A DNA stretch of 64,000 bases, from NCBI GenBank assembly GCA_963831605.1, contig CAWHQR010000003.1, positions 558,001-622,000 on the forward strand. The letters run 5' to 3'. Shown here in pieces: positions 1 to 9,482 of the stretch. The notes below the pieces were generated by a model that made no database searches, was not told the DNA's origin, and saw only the letters and a list, made by a program, of their open reading frames with translations. Within the stretch, counting starts at the first letter, position 1, and every line of letters starts with the position of its first letter. Source of the DNA: DASUPK01 sp963831605. GTDB lineage: Bacteria > Actinomycetota > Thermoleophilia > Solirubrobacterales > 70-9. Position numbers and translations under genes: made by a program.

Positions 1-1568
<1,568 letters not shown>

Positions 1569-1572
<4 letters not shown>

Positions 1573-2144
1573 ACCGCGCGTCTCAGCGGTTCCGGGCTCG
1601 ATTCAGGGCAGGCCGGGCTCAGGGCCGAACGTGCGCTCGCCGGCAGCTGCAGCCTGAGACGCCACGTGGCCCCCGAGAAGTTCCGGTTGGCGACCGTCGC
1701 GAAACCCTGCTCATCCTCGCGCAGGGCCAGCAGCAGGTGTGCCACTCGGTCGGCAGGCGGCAGGTCGCCGCCCTCGCCCACCCGCACGCAGAAGCAATGG
1801 ACGCGATGTCCGCCCGGGCGCACGAGGATGGCCCCCTCCTGACCCACCAGCCATGACCCCAGCCGCCCCTGCTGCAGCGCCAGACCGGTGCCGGCGAGCA
1901 GCTCACGCTCATCGTGGCCCACGAGATCACCGAGCAACCCGAGTGCCCTGCGGTCCTCAGGGCTCTCCGGACCACCGATCGGCTTCACGCCGCGCGCACC
2001 TCGCCGAGCCTGCAGATGCAGCACGGCGATCGCGTGACCGAGAAAGATCGCCGAGACGGGGAACGCCAGCGGCTGGATCCAGACCAGCAGCGCCGCCGGC
2101 AGCCCGAAGGTGACGACGAGCGCGACGCTCCAGAGCGTCCAGAT
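1569..2144 (-). CDS. Small membrane protein with cytoplasmic tail, no canonical start codon
   Basis: I do not recognise the family. The minus-strand frame encodes two hydrophobic helices (WTLWSVALVVTFGLPAALL and LAFPVSAIFLGHAIAVL). A soluble domain of about 130 residues with normal composition follows (LVGHDERELLAG, VHCFCVRVG, ATVANRNFSGATW). The frame is closed by TGA at 2169-2171, and there is no ATG, GTG or TTG before the first helix. A strong AAGGAGG (complement of 2150-2156) sits 5 nt before an ATC at 2144, which I take as a tentative start. The first GTG (2024) would delete both helices. A frameshift near 2170 is the alternative. It lies 90 nt downstream of another minus-strand gene and converges on acs. 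Confidence 0.6.
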
Positions 2145-2234
2145 TCGTCCCTCCTTGCCAGACTGCGCTCACTCGCTCGCCGCCGCCACGGCATCGCCGC
2201 GGCTTCGGCGAGTACGCCTGCCTCCATCCGGGTC

Positions 2235-2459
2235 CTAGCCTCCCGCGATCGGGCGCCGCAGCACGACGAGGTCGGCTTCGAGCGGCAGCTGGCGCACGAC
2301 CTCGGCCGAGCCGTCGGCCAGCGTGGCGCTCGCCACCATGCCCTGGTCGAGCTCCCGCCGGAACGCCTCGATCGCCGCCTGCTGCGCCTGGGCGTCCTCA
2401 TCCGTCCAGCTCGCCAACTCCGTGTGGCCGGTGCGATCCAGCCTGATCAACCTCGACAT
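2235..2459 (-). CDS. Conserved small hypothetical protein, 74 aa
   Basis: Small soluble protein of unknown function, beginning MSRLIRLDRTGHTELASW and ending RRPIAGG. The ATG at 2459 was chosen because an excellent GAAGGAGG lies 7 nt upstream on the minus strand; a longer version from 2531 would run into the leuS start region. The sequence has an acidic, Ala/Gln-rich helix (TDEDAQAQQAAIEAFRREL) followed by a segment that resembles a beta-strand pair (ASATLADGSAEVVRQLP and EADLVVLRRPI). It is transcribed divergently from leuS, with 61 bp between the two starts. It probably shares a transcript with the membrane protein that follows. Confidence 0.72.
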   Translation of the reverse strand: MSRLIRLDRTGHTELASWTDEDAQAQQAAIEAFRRELDQGMVASATLADGSAEVVRQLPLEADLVVLRRPIAGG

Positions 2460-2520
2460 CCCAGTTCCTCCTTCTCTCTCGCCTGTGGCTGAATATACGC
2501 CGCTCGTAAACTGGCTCGCC

Positions 2521-5049
2521 ATGGCGGACAACGAGACAACCGAGCGCTACGACCCCCAGGCGATCGAGCGCAAGTGGCAGCTCGTCTGGGACGCGGAGGG
2601 CACCTGGGAGGTCGCCAATCCCGGCCTCCCCGAGTTCGACGAGACCAAGCCCAAGAGCTACGTGCTCGAGATGCTGCCCTATCCGTCCGGCGAGCCCCAC
2701 GTCGGCCACCTGAAGACCTACTCGGTCGGTGACGCCATCGCCCACTTCCGGCGCCGGCGCGGATTCAGCGTCCTGCACCCGATGGGCTACGACGCCTTCG
2801 GCCTGCCGGCCGAGAACAACGCGATCCAGACCGGCGAGCATCCCCGCGAGGCGACCGAGAAGTCGATCGCCTCCTTCCGCGAGCAATTCAAGCGCTGGGG
2901 CATCTCGATCGACTGGAGCCGCGAGTTCGGGACGCATCAGCCCTCGTACTACCGCTGGACGCAGTGGATCTTCCTGAAGCTCTACGAGCGCGGCCTCGCT
3001 CATCGTCACGAGGCGCCCGTGCACTGGTGCCCGAAGGACCAGACCGTGCTGGCCAACGAGCAGGTGATCGACGGGCACTGCGAGCGCTGCGGAACGCTGG
3101 TCGAGCTGCGGCAGCTGGAGCAGTGGTTCTTCCGGATCACGGAGTACGCGCAGCAGCTGCTCGACGACTTCGAGCTGCTCGAGTCGTGGCCGGAGAACGT
3201 GATCACCATGCAGCGCAACTGGATTGGGCGCTCCGACGGCGCCGAGGTGATCTTTCGCTGCGAGGAGCTGGATCTCGACTTCCCCGTCTTCACCACGCGC
3301 CCGGACACGCTGTTCGGCGCGACCTTCTTCGTCGTCGCGCCGGAGCACCCGCTGGTCGAGCAGCTGGCTGCGGGCACCGAGCACGAGCAGGCGGTCCGTG
3401 AGTACGTCAACGAGTCGGCACGGACCACGGCCGAGGACCGCGCCGACGAGGAGCGCCAGAAGACCGGCGTCCCGCTCGGCCGCGAGGTGATCAACCCGGT
3501 CAACGGCGAGAGCATCCCGATGTTCGTCGCCGACTACGTGCTGATGGAGTACGGCACCGGCGCGATCATGGCCGTGCCCGCCCACGACGAGCGCGACTAC
3601 GAGTTCGCCAAGGCGTACGACCTGCCGATCCGGCGCGTGATCGAGGGCACCGATCCCGAGCAGTCCCGTGACGACGAGGGCCTGCCCTACTCCGGCGACG
3701 GCACGATGGTCAACTCCGGCCGCTTCGACGGCAAGCACAACCGCGAGGCCTACGGCGAGATCATCGACTGGCTGGCCTCGGAGGATCGCGGCAAGCAGGC
3801 GGTCAACTACCGCCTCCGCGACTGGCTGGTCTCCCGCCAGCGCTACTGGGGAGCCCCGATCCCGATCCTCTACTGCGACGAGTGCGGCATGGTGCCCGTC
3901 CCCGAGGACCAGCTGCCGGTGCTGCTCCCGGAGATCGAGGAGTACGCGCCCAAGGGGAAGAGCCCGCTGGCGGCGGCGGAGGACTGGGTCAACACCGAAT
4001 GCCCGAAGTGCGGAGGCAAGGCACGCCGCGAGACGGACACGATGGACACCTTCGTCGACTCCTCCTGGTACTTCCTGCGCTACCTGGATCCACGCAACGA
4101 CGAGGAATGTTGGGGGCGCGAGGTCGCCGACTACTGGATGCCAGTCGACCAGTACATCGGGGGCGTCGAGCACGCGATCCTCCACCTGATGTACGCGCGC
4201 TTCTTCGTCAAGGCGCTGCATGACATGGATCTGCTGGAGGATCGCGAGCCGTTCGCCAACCTCTTCACCCAGGGAATGATCACCCGCGACGGAGCGAAGA
4301 TGTCCAAGTCCCGCGGCAACACGGTCAGCCCGGCCGAATACGTCGAGCGATTCGGCGCCGACACCCTGCGGACCTACATCTGCTTCATGGGCCCGCCGAT
4401 CAAGGGCGGCGACTGGTCGGACGAGGGCGCCGAGGGCATCTTCCGGTTCCTCTCGCGGCTCTGGCGCCTGGGGAGGGAGGTCACTGAGCGGACCAAGGAG
4501 GTTGGCGCGCCCGCAGCCGAAGGCGAGGACGCGCCTTCTGATGGCGAAGCCAGGCAGCTCCTCGCCAAGGCCCACTGGGCGATCGACAAGGTGACCCGGG
4601 ACATCGACCCCCGCTTCCAGTTCAACACGGCGATCTCTGCGGTGATGGAGCTCGTCAACGAGATCTACCGGCTCAAGGACGCCCTCTACGACGATCCCGT
4701 CGGGGTGGCCTCGGTCCGCTTCGCGACCTCAACCGCGGTCTCCCTGCTCTTCCCGTTCGCCCCGCACCTGTGCTCGGAGGTCTACGAGTGGCTCGAGGGG
4801 CAGCGGGTCTGGGAGCAGCCCTGGCCCGAGGCGGACCCGCAGCTGCTCGAGCGGGACACCTACATGCTCGTCGTCCAGGTCAACGGCAAGCTCAGGGACC
4901 GGATCGAGGTCGGTTCCGACGCGGCACAGGAGGACCTGCTCGAGCTGGCGCGCGCGTCCGAGAACGTCCAGCGCCACCTCGACGGCAAGGCCGTGGCGAA
5001 GGAGATCGTCGTGCCTGGCCGCTTGGTGAACTTTGTCGTAAAAGGATGA
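2521..5049 (+). CDS. leuS: Leucyl-tRNA synthetase
   Basis: Class I aminoacyl-tRNA synthetase that charges tRNA-Leu and edits mischarged products; 842 residues, normal bacterial length. The ATG at 2521 (MADNETTERYDPQAIE) starts at the conserved N-terminus. The HIGH-equivalent HVGH is at residues 60-63 (PSGEPHVGHLKTY), and the KMSKS loop is at residues 593-597 (DGAKMSKSRGN). Between them lie the zinc-type Cys pairs (CPKD, CERC, CDEC, CPKC) and a CP1 editing insertion around residues 220-400 with the TRPDTLFGAT motif. The C-terminus has the anticodon-binding helical domain. An in-frame extension to 2323 overlaps the divergent gene and is rejected. Confidence 0.98.
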   Translation: MADNETTERYDPQAIERKWQLVWDAEGTWEVANPGLPEFDETKPKSYVLEMLPYPSGEPHVGHLKTYSVGDAIAHFRRRRGFSVLHPMGYDAFGLPAENNAIQTGEHPREATEKSIASFREQFKRWGISIDWSREFGTHQPSYYRWTQWIFLKLYERGLAHRHEAPVHWCPKDQTVLANEQVIDGHCERCGTLVELRQLEQWFFRITEYAQQLLDDFELLESWPENVITMQRNWIGRSDGAEVIFRCEELDLDFPVFTTRPDTLFGATFFVVAPEHPLVEQLAAGTEHEQAVREYVNESARTTAEDRADEERQKTGVPLGREVINPVNGESIPMFVADYVLMEYGTGAIMAVPAHDERDYEFAKAYDLPIRRVIEGTDPEQSRDDEGLPYSGDGTMVNSGRFDGKHNREAYGEIIDWLASEDRGKQAVNYRLRDWLVSRQRYWGAPIPILYCDECGMVPVPEDQLPVLLPEIEEYAPKGKSPLAAAEDWVNTECPKCGGKARRETDTMDTFVDSSWYFLRYLDPRNDEECWGREVADYWMPVDQYIGGVEHAILHLMYARFFVKALHDMDLLEDREPFANLFTQGMITRDGAKMSKSRGNTVSPAEYVERFGADTLRTYICFMGPPIKGGDWSDEGAEGIFRFLSRLWRLGREVTERTKEVGAPAAEGEDAPSDGEARQLLAKAHWAIDKVTRDIDPRFQFNTAISAVMELVNEIYRLKDALYDDPVGVASVRFATSTAVSLLFPFAPHLCSEVYEWLEGQRVWEQPWPEADPQLLERDTYMLVVQVNGKLRDRIEVGSDAAQEDLLELARASENVQRHLDGKAVAKEIVVPGRLVNFVVKG

Positions 5050-5066
5050 TCTGGTAGAAAGGCCGG

Positions 5067-5462
5067 GTGCTGGTCAGGCGGCTCGAGGAGGCTCCCACTG
5101 AGGAGTGGCACCGGCTTCGTAACCACATCCTCATGGATGCCGGTGAGCTCGGCTCCCGGAACATGTCCGTGACCTGGTTGCAGGTACCCGGGGGCAGCGA
5201 TCAGGTCCTGCATTCGCATGAGGAGTCCGAGCAGGTCTACATCGTGGCCAGCGGCCGCGGCACCATGACGGTCGCCGGAGATACGCAGGAGATCTCCGAA
5301 GGCGACCTGATCCTCGTCCCACCGGCCACGGACCACTCGATCGCCAACGGCAACTCGCCCGACCTGTGCTGCGTGTCGGTGCAGTCGCCGCCCGTCGCGG
5401 TCTCCGAGGTCTTCGGCCGCTCGGGCGTCGGCGTCGCATCCGAATACGACGAAGAGGACTAG
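5067..5462 (+). CDS. Single-domain cupin protein
   Basis: Small beta-barrel protein, 131 residues. Cupin motif 1 is present as HSHEESEQVYIVASGRG, with metal ligands His49, His51 and Glu55. Motif 2 is GDLILVPPATDHSIANG, with the third histidine. Family members bind a metal and act as isomerases, dioxygenases or sensors, so the substrate cannot be told from sequence. Start is a GTG. A TAGAAA hexamer ends 6 nt before it and there is no clear Shine-Dalgarno, which suggests its own leaderless promoter inside the 17-bp gap after leuS. The acylphosphatase gene follows 5 bp downstream. Confidence 0.85.
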   Translation: MLVRRLEEAPTEEWHRLRNHILMDAGELGSRNMSVTWLQVPGGSDQVLHSHEESEQVYIVASGRGTMTVAGDTQEISEGDLILVPPATDHSIANGNSPDLCCVSVQSPPVAVSEVFGRSGVGVASEYDEED

Positions 5463-5467
5463 ACCCC

Positions 5468-5704
5468 GTGGCCCTTGCAGGCGGGTCCTCGACGGTCGGA
5501 GGGCGCGTGCAGGGGGTGTTCTTCCGGGACACGACCAGGCGGCGTGCCGAGGCGCTCGGCGTGGCCGGGTGGGTCCGCAACACATCCGACGGGACGGTCG
5601 AGGCGGTGTTCGAGGGCGAGCCTGGAGCGGTCGAGCAGATGGTCGAGTTCTGTCGCAGCGGCCCGGGCAGGGCGGAGGTCGAGCTCAGTCGAGGTGACCG
5701 ATGA
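5468..5704 (+). CDS. acyP: Acylphosphatase, C-terminus changed by frameshift
   Basis: Hydrolyses the carboxyl-phosphate bond of acylphosphates. The family core is clear: GRVQGVFFRDTTRRRA holds the catalytic arginine of the phosphate cradle, and GWVRNTSDGTVEAVFEG holds the catalytic asparagine. From a GTG at 5468 the open frame gives only 78 residues and ends GRAEVELSRGDR. If one base is removed around 5687-5692, the next frame restores the expected last strand (VEVTDEEPEGLTGFEIR, stop at 5741) and a normal length near 90 residues. So this is either a genuine +1 frameshift that removes the final beta-strand or a sequencing error. The gene follows the cupin in the same direction. Confidence 0.85.
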   Translation: MALAGGSSTVGGRVQGVFFRDTTRRRAEALGVAGWVRNTSDGTVEAVFEGEPGAVEQMVEFCRSGPGRAEVELSRGDR

Positions 5705-5816
5705 GGAGCCGGAGGGCCTGACAGGTTTCGAGATTCGCTGAGCCCTCGGCCACTCGTCGCTGATTTGTCACGAAGCGGCAGCGATCCATGAAGGGCGGCC
5801 CCTCACGCTTCCCCGC

Positions 5817-6389
5817 GTGCCCGGGCTGAGCCGCTCACAGCTGCTCCTCTACGCCGCGATCGCGATCGCGGTGCTGGTGGTCGGCGCCCGCTGGATCCGC
5901 TCAGGCGGCGGCGGTTCGGCAGGAGGCGCCGAGGTCAGCTTCGCGGCTGATTCGTCGCATGGGGCGACGGGCACGCGGGATGTCGTGGTTCATGTCGCGG
6001 GCGACGTCCGGCGCCCCGGCGTGTATCGGCTGCCGGCCGGGTCACGGGTGACGGACGCCGTCAGGCGAGCCGGCGGGTTCGCCGGCGGCGCCGACCAGGA
6101 TGCGATCAACCTGGCGGCGCGGCTCAGCGACGGGCAGCAGGTGGTGGTGCCCGGCCCTGGTGCCGTCGCGTCGAGCTCGGCCTCGGGCGGCCAGAGCGGC
6201 CCGATCAGCCTGGGCAGCGCGACCGCCGACCAACTCGACGAGATCGACGGCATCGGCCCGGTCACGGCCCAGAAGATCATCGAGTTCCGCGACCAGCACG
6301 GTGGCCTCTCCTCGATCGATCAGCTGGATGAGGTGGCCGGAATCGGCCCCTCCACCATGCAGACGCTCAGGGCCGCCCTGCAGCCCTGA
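5817..6389 (+). CDS. comEA: Competence protein ComEA (SLBB plus helix-hairpin-helix DNA receptor)
   Basis: Membrane-anchored DNA-binding protein of the DNA-uptake apparatus, 190 residues from GTG. It has one N-terminal membrane helix (residues 8-24), then a Gly/Ser-rich linker. An SLBB domain follows at about 52-112 (VVHVAGDVRRPGVYRLPAGSRVTDAVRRAGG), then a Ser/Gly linker. The C-terminus is a tandem helix-hairpin-helix at about 126-190 (LDEIDGIGPVTAQKIIEFR and LDEVAGIGPSTMQ), which contacts DNA backbones. comEC lies 300 bp downstream on the same strand, separated by a short minus-strand gene. Confidence 0.95.
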   Translation: MPGLSRSQLLLYAAIAIAVLVVGARWIRSGGGGSAGGAEVSFAADSSHGATGTRDVVVHVAGDVRRPGVYRLPAGSRVTDAVRRAGGFAGGADQDAINLAARLSDGQQVVVPGPGAVASSSASGGQSGPISLGSATADQLDEIDGIGPVTAQKIIEFRDQHGGLSSIDQLDEVAGIGPSTMQTLRAALQP

Positions 6390-6403
6390 GCGTGGCCATC
6401 GGG

Positions 6404-6610
6404 TCAATGCCCGAGCAGGCGCTCCCACTCGTTCCGGCGCTGGCCGACATTCGCCTCCTCGGCCGGCTGGTTGCCCCGCGGGATGCTGCCCGCGTGGCCC
6501 TCGGCCGCCTGCATCCGGGCTCGCCGCCGGTCGAGCCGGCCCTGCTCGCCGCGGTCGGTCGGGGCGCGTCGTCGCGTCCAGCTGCGTGTCTGCTCGCGGT
6601 TCATCGTCAT
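6404..6610 (-). CDS. Small Arg/Gln-rich protein between comEA and comEC
   Basis: Unrecognised 68-residue basic protein starting MTMNREQTRSWTRRRAPTDR and ending NEWERLLGH. Support comes from a good GGAGGA located 3 nt before the ATG at 6610, and from coherent soluble, helix-forming composition rich in Arg, Gln, Glu and Ala (RLDRRRARMQAAEGHAG). It sits on the opposite strand from both competence genes, ends 14 bp from the comEA stop and is divergent from comEC. No domain is visible. It could be a small nucleic-acid-binding or structural protein, but this is a guess. Confidence 0.6.
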   Translation of the reverse strand: MTMNREQTRSWTRRRAPTDRGEQGRLDRRRARMQAAEGHAGSIPRGNQPAEEANVGQRRNEWERLLGH

Positions 6611-6693
6611 CACTCCTCCAGTTCGAAGCTCTCGTTCACCCCCGCGTACCACGTGACCACTGGGTGAAACCAACGCCGCCAGGGGCCGCCGGC

Positions 6694-9000
6694 GTGGGAC
6701 GCTGGACTCGCGAATGGCGCTTCGCCATCCTCGCGGGAGCATCCATCGGCCTCGCGCTCGCGCCGCTCGTGGGTGCCGAGCCGTCGCTTGGAGCAGTGGG
6801 CGCTGGGCCGATCGCATTGATCGGCCTGGCGGCCGCGCGGCCGCGCCAGACGGGCGGCGCCGAGCTCGCCTGGCTTGCGGTCGTCGCCCTGGTGGCCGCG
6901 CTGGCCGGTCTGCTGGCGGGAGGCGCCCGCCTGCATGCGATCGACGGGGGCGCACTGCAGGCCCGCCCGGGGCAGGCCATCACCGTGGACGGCTTCGTCG
7001 CGGGCGTCCCGCGCCGCAACGGCGACGAGGTCGACGTGCGGGTCGACTCGCCCGACGGACCCGTGCTTGCGGTGGCGCCTGAGCCCGTTCCCGACCTTCC
7101 GATCGGGACCGAGGTTCGGCTGGACGGCACGCTCGAGTCCCCGGAGCCCTGGCGCGCCGCCTACCTGCGCCGCCAGGGGATCGCGATGACGCTGCGGACC
7201 GAGCGGCTGGACCAGCCGGGAGGGCGCCGCGGAGGGCTGGAGGGTTGGATCGACGGGATCCGGGCACGGGCCGAATCGGCACTCGGGCGCGGCATGCCCG
7301 GCCGGGAGGCGGCACTGGCGCGCGGTTTCGTTCTCGGCGAGGACGATCGGATCGACCACCGGACCCGCGAGGACTTCCAGCGCTCGAACCTCACGCATCT
7401 GCTCGCGGTGAGCGGCGAGAACGTGATTCTGCTCTGCGTCCTCGCCTGGCCCCTGCTGGCGCTGCTCGGCCTGCCGCTCCGTGCCCGGCTGCTCGGCGCG
7501 CTCCTCCTGATCGCCCTCTATGTCCCGGTCACGGGGGCGGGGCCGTCGATTCAGCGCGCCGGGGTGATGGGGGCCGCCGGCCTCATCGCCGCCCTGGCCG
7601 ACCGGCCGCGCTCTCGCTGGTACGCGGTGCTCCTCGCCGTGGCGATCACGCTCGCGATCAACCCGCGCGCCGACGGCGACGTCGGCTGGCAGCTCAGCTT
7701 CGCTGCGGTGATCGGGATCATGCTCTGGTCGAAGCGCCTCGCCTCGCTGTTCTCGGGCGCGGCGCAAAGGGGTTCGGCTCGTGCGGCGCTGGCGGAGGCG
7801 ATCGCCGTGACGACGGCGGCGACAGTGGCCACGGCCCCATTGATGGCCGAGGCCTTCGACCAGCTGTCGCCATCGGCCCTGCCGGCCAACGTGCTCGCGG
7901 CGCCCGCCGTGGCTCCGGCGATGTGGCTCGGCATGCTGGCGGGGATCGCTGGACAGCTGCCGCTGCTCCCCGTGGAGCCACTCAACTGGCTCGACTCGCT
8001 CTGCTTGGCGTACATCGCGCAGATCGCACACTGGTTCGCGGCCCCGAGCTGGGCCCTGCTCAGCGTGCATCTCGGCTCGATCTGGGGGGTGATCGGGGCA
8101 TATGCGGCCCTGATCGCCGGGATGGAGCTGTTGCTTCACGGGCTCGCGGGCCGAGGCGAGCTCGCGATCAGACGGCTACTCGCACCGGCCGCGTTCACCG
8201 CGGTCGTCCTCGGCCTCCTGGCCTGGTGGCCGTTCGGATCGACGTCCGCCCCGGCGCCCCCGCCCGGCGATCTGACGATTCGCGTCCTCGACGTCGGGCA
8301 GGGAGACTCGATCCTGCTCGATCCACCCGACGGCGATCCGGTGCTCGTGGACACGGGGCCGCCGGGCGACGGGGTCGAGGATCGCCTGAGCGAGCTCGGG
8401 ATCCATTCCCTCGCCGCGATCGTGATCAGCCACGACCAATCCGACCACGCCGGGGATCTCGGGCAGCTGCTCGAATCGGTCCGGGTCGATCGCCTGGTCT
8501 ACGGCCGGGACGATCCCCGTCTTCGCGGCGCCGCGCTCGCAGCGGGCGCCCAGCCGTACCGGCTCGCTGAGGGTGGCGAGATCGACTCCGGCTCACTCCA
8601 TCTGAGCGCCATCTGGCCCCCGCGGGAGTTGCTGGGAGAGACGGGCGAGGACCCAAACCTGCTCTGCGTCGTGCTCGTGGCGCAGTGGCGGCACTTCTCG
8701 ATGCTGCTCACCGGCGACGCCGAGGCCGAGAGCGTGCCGATGGATCCGGGACCGATCGACGTGCTCAAGGTCGCGCACCACGGCTCCGCGGACGACGGGC
8801 TCGGTCCGCTGCTCGAGCGGTCGGTCCCGAAGCTGGCCGTGATCTCCGTCGGCGCGGGCAATTCCTACGGGCACCCCACGGAGGCGACCCTCGACGAGCT
8901 CCGCTCCCACGATGTTCCCGCCATGAGGACGGATCGGGAGGGAGAGATCGACATCGACGCGAACGGTTCCCGCTGGACTGTGAGCAGTGCCCGCGGATAG
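6694..9000 (+). CDS. comEC: ComEC/Rec2 DNA-uptake channel with C-terminal MBL domain
   Basis: Polytopic inner-membrane channel for single-stranded DNA during transformation, 768 residues. Domains in order: N-terminal membrane helices; an OB-like DUF4131 region (about 85-190); the Competence domain with the conserved HLLAVSGENV segment and many helices (about 220-500); and a metallo-beta-lactamase-like domain from the DVGQGDSILLD motif at about residue 533. The MBL domain has SHDQSDHAGD in place of the canonical HxHxDH, so one ligand is Gln. LLTGDAEAES and KVAHHGSADDG are retained. I chose the GTG at 6694 because AGGGG lies 8 nt upstream; GTG at 6664 is also possible. Confidence 0.93.
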   Translation: MGRWTREWRFAILAGASIGLALAPLVGAEPSLGAVGAGPIALIGLAAARPRQTGGAELAWLAVVALVAALAGLLAGGARLHAIDGGALQARPGQAITVDGFVAGVPRRNGDEVDVRVDSPDGPVLAVAPEPVPDLPIGTEVRLDGTLESPEPWRAAYLRRQGIAMTLRTERLDQPGGRRGGLEGWIDGIRARAESALGRGMPGREAALARGFVLGEDDRIDHRTREDFQRSNLTHLLAVSGENVILLCVLAWPLLALLGLPLRARLLGALLLIALYVPVTGAGPSIQRAGVMGAAGLIAALADRPRSRWYAVLLAVAITLAINPRADGDVGWQLSFAAVIGIMLWSKRLASLFSGAAQRGSARAALAEAIAVTTAATVATAPLMAEAFDQLSPSALPANVLAAPAVAPAMWLGMLAGIAGQLPLLPVEPLNWLDSLCLAYIAQIAHWFAAPSWALLSVHLGSIWGVIGAYAALIAGMELLLHGLAGRGELAIRRLLAPAAFTAVVLGLLAWWPFGSTSAPAPPPGDLTIRVLDVGQGDSILLDPPDGDPVLVDTGPPGDGVEDRLSELGIHSLAAIVISHDQSDHAGDLGQLLESVRVDRLVYGRDDPRLRGAALAAGAQPYRLAEGGEIDSGSLHLSAIWPPRELLGETGEDPNLLCVVLVAQWRHFSMLLTGDAEAESVPMDPGPIDVLKVAHHGSADDGLGPLLERSVPKLAVISVGAGNSYGHPTEATLDELRSHDVPAMRTDREGEIDIDANGSRWTVSSARG

Positions 9001-9011
9001 CCTGTCCGGGG

Positions 9012-9443
9012 ATGGCGGGACCAAGACGTGCAGCGGCAGTTGCGCTCGTACTCGTGATTGCGCTCGGGATGGCCACCGTCGCGGCGGACGCGAAGACGAA
9101 GCATCACGGGAAGCGGGGTTGGCACACGACCTCTTCGCTGACCCAGAACTCGAGCACCCGGTTCACCGGGAAGGTCTCCTCGAAGCTGGGCAAGTGCATC
9201 GCCAAACGGGTCGTGACGCTGTACTACACGGACCCGAGCACGCTCCAGACCCAGCCGCTCTCGGTGCATCGGACCGGCGGGAAGGGCAAGTTCCAGATCG
9301 ACCTGGTCAAGCCGGCCTTCACGGGCAGCTACTACGCCGCGGTGGCCCAACGCAAGGTGCGCGCACACGGTGCGAAGCAGACCTGCAAGGCGGGCCAGAG
9401 TCGCACCCTGGCCGTACAGGGGCAGCCGCTCGCCCCTGGGTGA
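9012..9443 (+). CDS. Secreted hypothetical protein
   Basis: Unrecognised 143-residue exported protein. The N-terminus is a clear Sec signal peptide: basic MAGPRR, a hydrophobic core AAAVALVLVIALGMATV, and a likely cleavage after AADA. The mature part is Lys/Thr/Ser-rich and beta-strand-like, with two cysteines (GKCIAKRVVTLYYTDPS and KQTCKAGQSR) that may form a disulfide. The repeated V-x-L/Y pattern suggests a small Ig-like or beta-sandwich fold, but this is inference. It starts 11 bp after comEC and ends 39 bp before holA. Confidence 0.75.
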   Translation: MAGPRRAAAVALVLVIALGMATVAADAKTKHHGKRGWHTTSSLTQNSSTRFTGKVSSKLGKCIAKRVVTLYYTDPSTLQTQPLSVHRTGGKGKFQIDLVKPAFTGSYYAAVAQRKVRAHGAKQTCKAGQSRTLAVQGQPLAPG

Positions 9444-9482
9444 GCTCGGGCCGCATCCAGGCGCGGGCCTAGACTCAGCCGA

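Noticed and set aside
2323..2520. 66-aa N-terminal extension of LeuS
   Set aside because: Overlaps the divergent small gene and has no similarity to LeuS N-termini.
2398..4575. 725-aa open frame antisense to leuS
   Set aside because: Shadow of high-GC codon bias; low-complexity Arg/Leu/Val composition, no domain, no start signal, and leuS is unambiguous.
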